Assembly (NCBI GenBank): GCA_004560915.1
Contig: SFTR01000066.1
Location: 1 to 6,181, forward strand
Origin: a bacterium
GTDB lineage: Bacteria > Bacillota_I > Bacilli_A > RF39 > UBA660
Reading direction: 5' to 3'
DNA: 6,181 nucleotides
The translations under genes were made by a program, and so were the position numbers. The notes beneath the pieces were generated by a model. The model had not been told where the DNA came from, ran no database searches, and saw only the letters and a program-made list of their open reading frames with translations. This document shows, in pieces, positions 4,990 through 6,181 of this stretch (position 1 is its first letter; the number at the start of each line of letters is the position of its first letter).

Positions 4990-5706
4990 TTATTTCTTTC
5001 TATCATTAACTGCACCCTTTGAAATATTTCTATTGAAATATGATTCAAGTGCTTTGTCAAATTCATCCTCAGTAAAGTCTGGAAAACACTTATCAGTAAA
5101 ATATAACTCAGCATAAGCAATACTATATAACATAAAATTACTTATTCTAAGTTCTCCACTAGTTCTAATCATTAAATCCACTGGAGGTAAATCATTATAT
5201 AAATAACTATAGAAGTTTTCCGGAGTAACATCATCTAAATTAACTTCTCCATCTCTATACATAGTAGCGAGCTTTTTAGCAGCATCAACTATTTCAAATT
5301 GGCCACCATAATTTAAACATACATTAAATATTCCACCAGTACAATTTAAAGTTTCTTTTTCAAGAGTCTTCATAACGCCATAAACTTCATCACTAAGTGG
5401 TTCTTTTCTACCTGAAAAAACAACTCTAATATTATTATCTAAAAAGAAATGCATATCACTCTTAAAAGCTGATACAAATAAATTCATTAAATATCCTACT
5501 TCTTCTTGACTTCTTTTAAAATTCTCAGTAGAAAATGCAAAAACACTAAGTATCTTAACACCTTTACTTAATATATGAAGAGCAGTCTTCTTAAGAGTCT
5601 TATATCCTGCATAATGTCCTTCAGTTCTTTTTTTTCCTTGTCTTGTAGCCCATCTTCCATTTCCATCCATTATGATAGCCACATGATTTGGTATATCATT
5701 TTTCAT
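4990..5706 (-). CDS. uppS: Undecaprenyl diphosphate synthase (cis-prenyltransferase)
   Basis: UppS adds IPP units in cis to an allylic diphosphate primer to make undecaprenyl diphosphate, carrier lipid for peptidoglycan and other wall polymers. The 238-residue protein is of usual length. Motifs: HVAIIMDGNGRWA with catalytic D14 and R18, GHYAGYK with H31, SVFAFSTENFKRS at 54-66, NYGG at 132-135, and IRTSGELRISNF at 180-191 with the diphosphate-binding arginines R181 and R187 and S189, then AYAE with E200. Residues YSIAYAE and KCFPDF replace the more usual WQ and WPDF forms, a mild divergence. The start is ATG 5706-5704 with AGAGGA 6 bases upstream. A TTG at 5727 in the same frame has no ribosome site and is not used. 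Its primer would probably be supplied by the fused synthase at 1720-3606. Confidence 0.95.
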   Translation of the reverse strand: MKNDIPNHVAIIMDGNGRWATRQGKKRTEGHYAGYKTLKKTALHILSKGVKILSVFAFSTENFKRSQEEVGYLMNLFVSAFKSDMHFFLDNNIRVVFSGRKEPLSDEVYGVMKTLEKETLNCTGGIFNVCLNYGGQFEIVDAAKKLATMYRDGEVNLDDVTPENFYSYLYNDLPPVDLMIRTSGELRISNFMLYSIAYAELYFTDKCFPDFTEDEFDKALESYFNRNISKGAVNDRKK

Positions 5707-5736
5707 AAATCTTCCTCTTTCTTGCAACTAACAATT

Positions 5737-5742
5737 ATTATA
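5737..5742 (-). promoter_or_regulatory. Putative -10 box for uppS
   Basis: On the minus strand TATAAT lies about 31 bases upstream of the uppS ATG (preceded by TTTTTTTAG). The upstream 17-18 bases are all A/T-rich with no good -35 hexamer, so only the -10 is called. A plus-strand promoter for the mgtE-like gene lies behind it, making this a divergent control region. Confidence 0.42.
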
Positions 5743-5803
5743 CTAAAAAAACAATAATTTTTATATATTTTTAACTCTTTTTACATATTTTAATGACATT
5801 TAA

Positions 5804-5832
5804 GTGACAATTTAATACAATTATAGTATAAT
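5804..5832 (+). promoter_or_regulatory. Strong sigma-A-type promoter of the mgtE-like gene
   Basis: GTGACA (-35, 5804-5809), exactly 17 bases, then perfect TATAAT (-10, 5827-5832). Transcription should start near 5839, giving a leader of about 20 bases with an AAGGTGGTG ribosome site at 5846-5854. This leader is far too short for an M-box magnesium riboswitch, so such control of mgtE is absent here. Confidence 0.75.
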
Positions 5833-5859
5833 TATCAAGAAAAAAAGGTGGTGTTTATT

Positions 5860-6181
5860 ATGTTAAAAAATATTGAAAACTTAATTGAAGAAAAAAAATA
5901 TGCTGAAATCAAAAAAATCTTAAATGAGATGAATGACTATGATATAGCTGAGATATTTGAAGACTTACCGACCACTGAACAATTAAAAATATTTAGATTA
6001 TTAACAAAAGACATAGCAGCAGATGTATTTTCATATATGGAAACAGATACTCAAAGTAAGCTAATCACTCTATTAAGTGAAAAAGAAGCAGTTGATATTA
6101 TAAATGACATGGCAAGTGATGATGCCGCTGACTTAATGGACGAAATACCAGCAAATGTAGTAAGTAGATTACTAAATAAAG
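5860..6181 (+). CDS. mgtE: MgtE-type magnesium transporter, N-terminal part (cut by window end)
   Basis: The visible 107 residues are the cytosolic MgtE N domain, a superhelix of short helical repeats that senses Mg2+ and gates the channel in MgtE proteins. Characteristic stretches are DIAEIFEDLPTTEQLKIFRL near 27-46, LLSEKEAVDIINDMASDDAA near 71-90 and DLMDEIPANVVSRLL near 91-105. The CBS domains and the transmembrane domain would lie beyond the window. The start is ATG 5860, with AAGGTGGTG five bases upstream and a strong promoter. Some N-domain proteins lack the transporter part, so the assignment to a full transporter is from family knowledge. It is divergent from uppS and not obviously linked to it in function. 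Confidence 0.86.
   Translation, partial: MLKNIENLIEEKKYAEIKKILNEMNDYDIAEIFEDLPTTEQLKIFRLLTKDIAADVFSYMETDTQSKLITLLSEKEAVDIINDMASDDAADLMDEIPANVVSRLLNK

Noticed and set aside
4640..4990. Possible tmRNA, RNase P RNA, 6S RNA or known riboswitch
   Set aside because: None of the conserved core sequences I know for these RNAs is present; only hairpins and a terminator can be supported.
5707..5727. A TTG start for uppS adding seven residues
   Set aside because: It has no ribosome site of its own, and the AGAGGA site that serves ATG 5706 would fall inside the coding sequence.
5575..5757. A 60-residue plus-strand open frame, serine-rich, opposite the start of uppS
   Set aside because: It is antisense to the conserved N-terminal motifs of uppS; its composition is what the complement of AT-rich coding DNA gives.

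Overview
The window is a piece of a very AT-rich, low-GC Gram-positive (Bacillota-like) genome. It looks like one of the uncultured gut Bacilli/Mollicutes-related lineages. Three observations support this: the codons are A/T-ending; ribosome binding sites are clear GGAGG/AGGAG types; and the block ireB-ruvX-DUF1292-mltG matches the order seen in Bacillus and relatives. TGG encodes Trp and TGA acts as a stop (ireB ends in TGA), so this is the standard bacterial code, not the mycoplasma one. The lineage is inferred from gene order and composition, not from a marker gene.

Layout. (1) Positions 1-1582, minus strand: a tightly overlapping operon read right to left, ireB (target of the PASTA kinase), ruvX/yqgF, a DUF1292 gene and the 5' part of mltG. 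The mltG reading frame stays open to the window edge, but roughly the first 225-275 bases have a different base composition. They encode what looks like a Bacteroidota PKD-type surface domain, so an assembly chimera is likely there. (2) Positions 1583-1719: a divergent promoter region. (3) Positions 1720-3606, plus strand: one long gene that joins a complete IspH (HMBPP reductase) to a complete trans-polyprenyl diphosphate synthase. It ends in a hairpin terminator that contains its stop codon. (4) Positions 3713-4578, minus strand: an ORF6N-domain gene with a PLD-like C-terminal region, broken by an apparent one-base deletion and preceded by a perfect 23-bp palindrome. (5) Positions 4579-4989: a gene-free stretch full of hairpins and repeats, including a good minus-strand terminator for uppS. 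(6) Positions 4990-5706, minus strand: uppS. (7) Positions 5860-6181, plus strand: the N-terminal part of an MgtE-type magnesium transporter with a clear promoter, cut by the window end.

How the genes fit together. The IspH half would make IPP and DMAPP, the fused synthase would condense them to a linear allylic diphosphate, and UppS extends such a primer to undecaprenyl diphosphate, the lipid carrier of cell-wall synthesis. MltG (end of glycan strand synthesis) and IreB (cell-wall stress signalling) belong to the same area of physiology. The ORF6N gene looks like mobile or prophage-derived cargo placed between the two isoprenoid genes. The most interesting item is the IspH-prenyl synthase fusion. 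The item needing most caution is the foreign sequence at the left edge.
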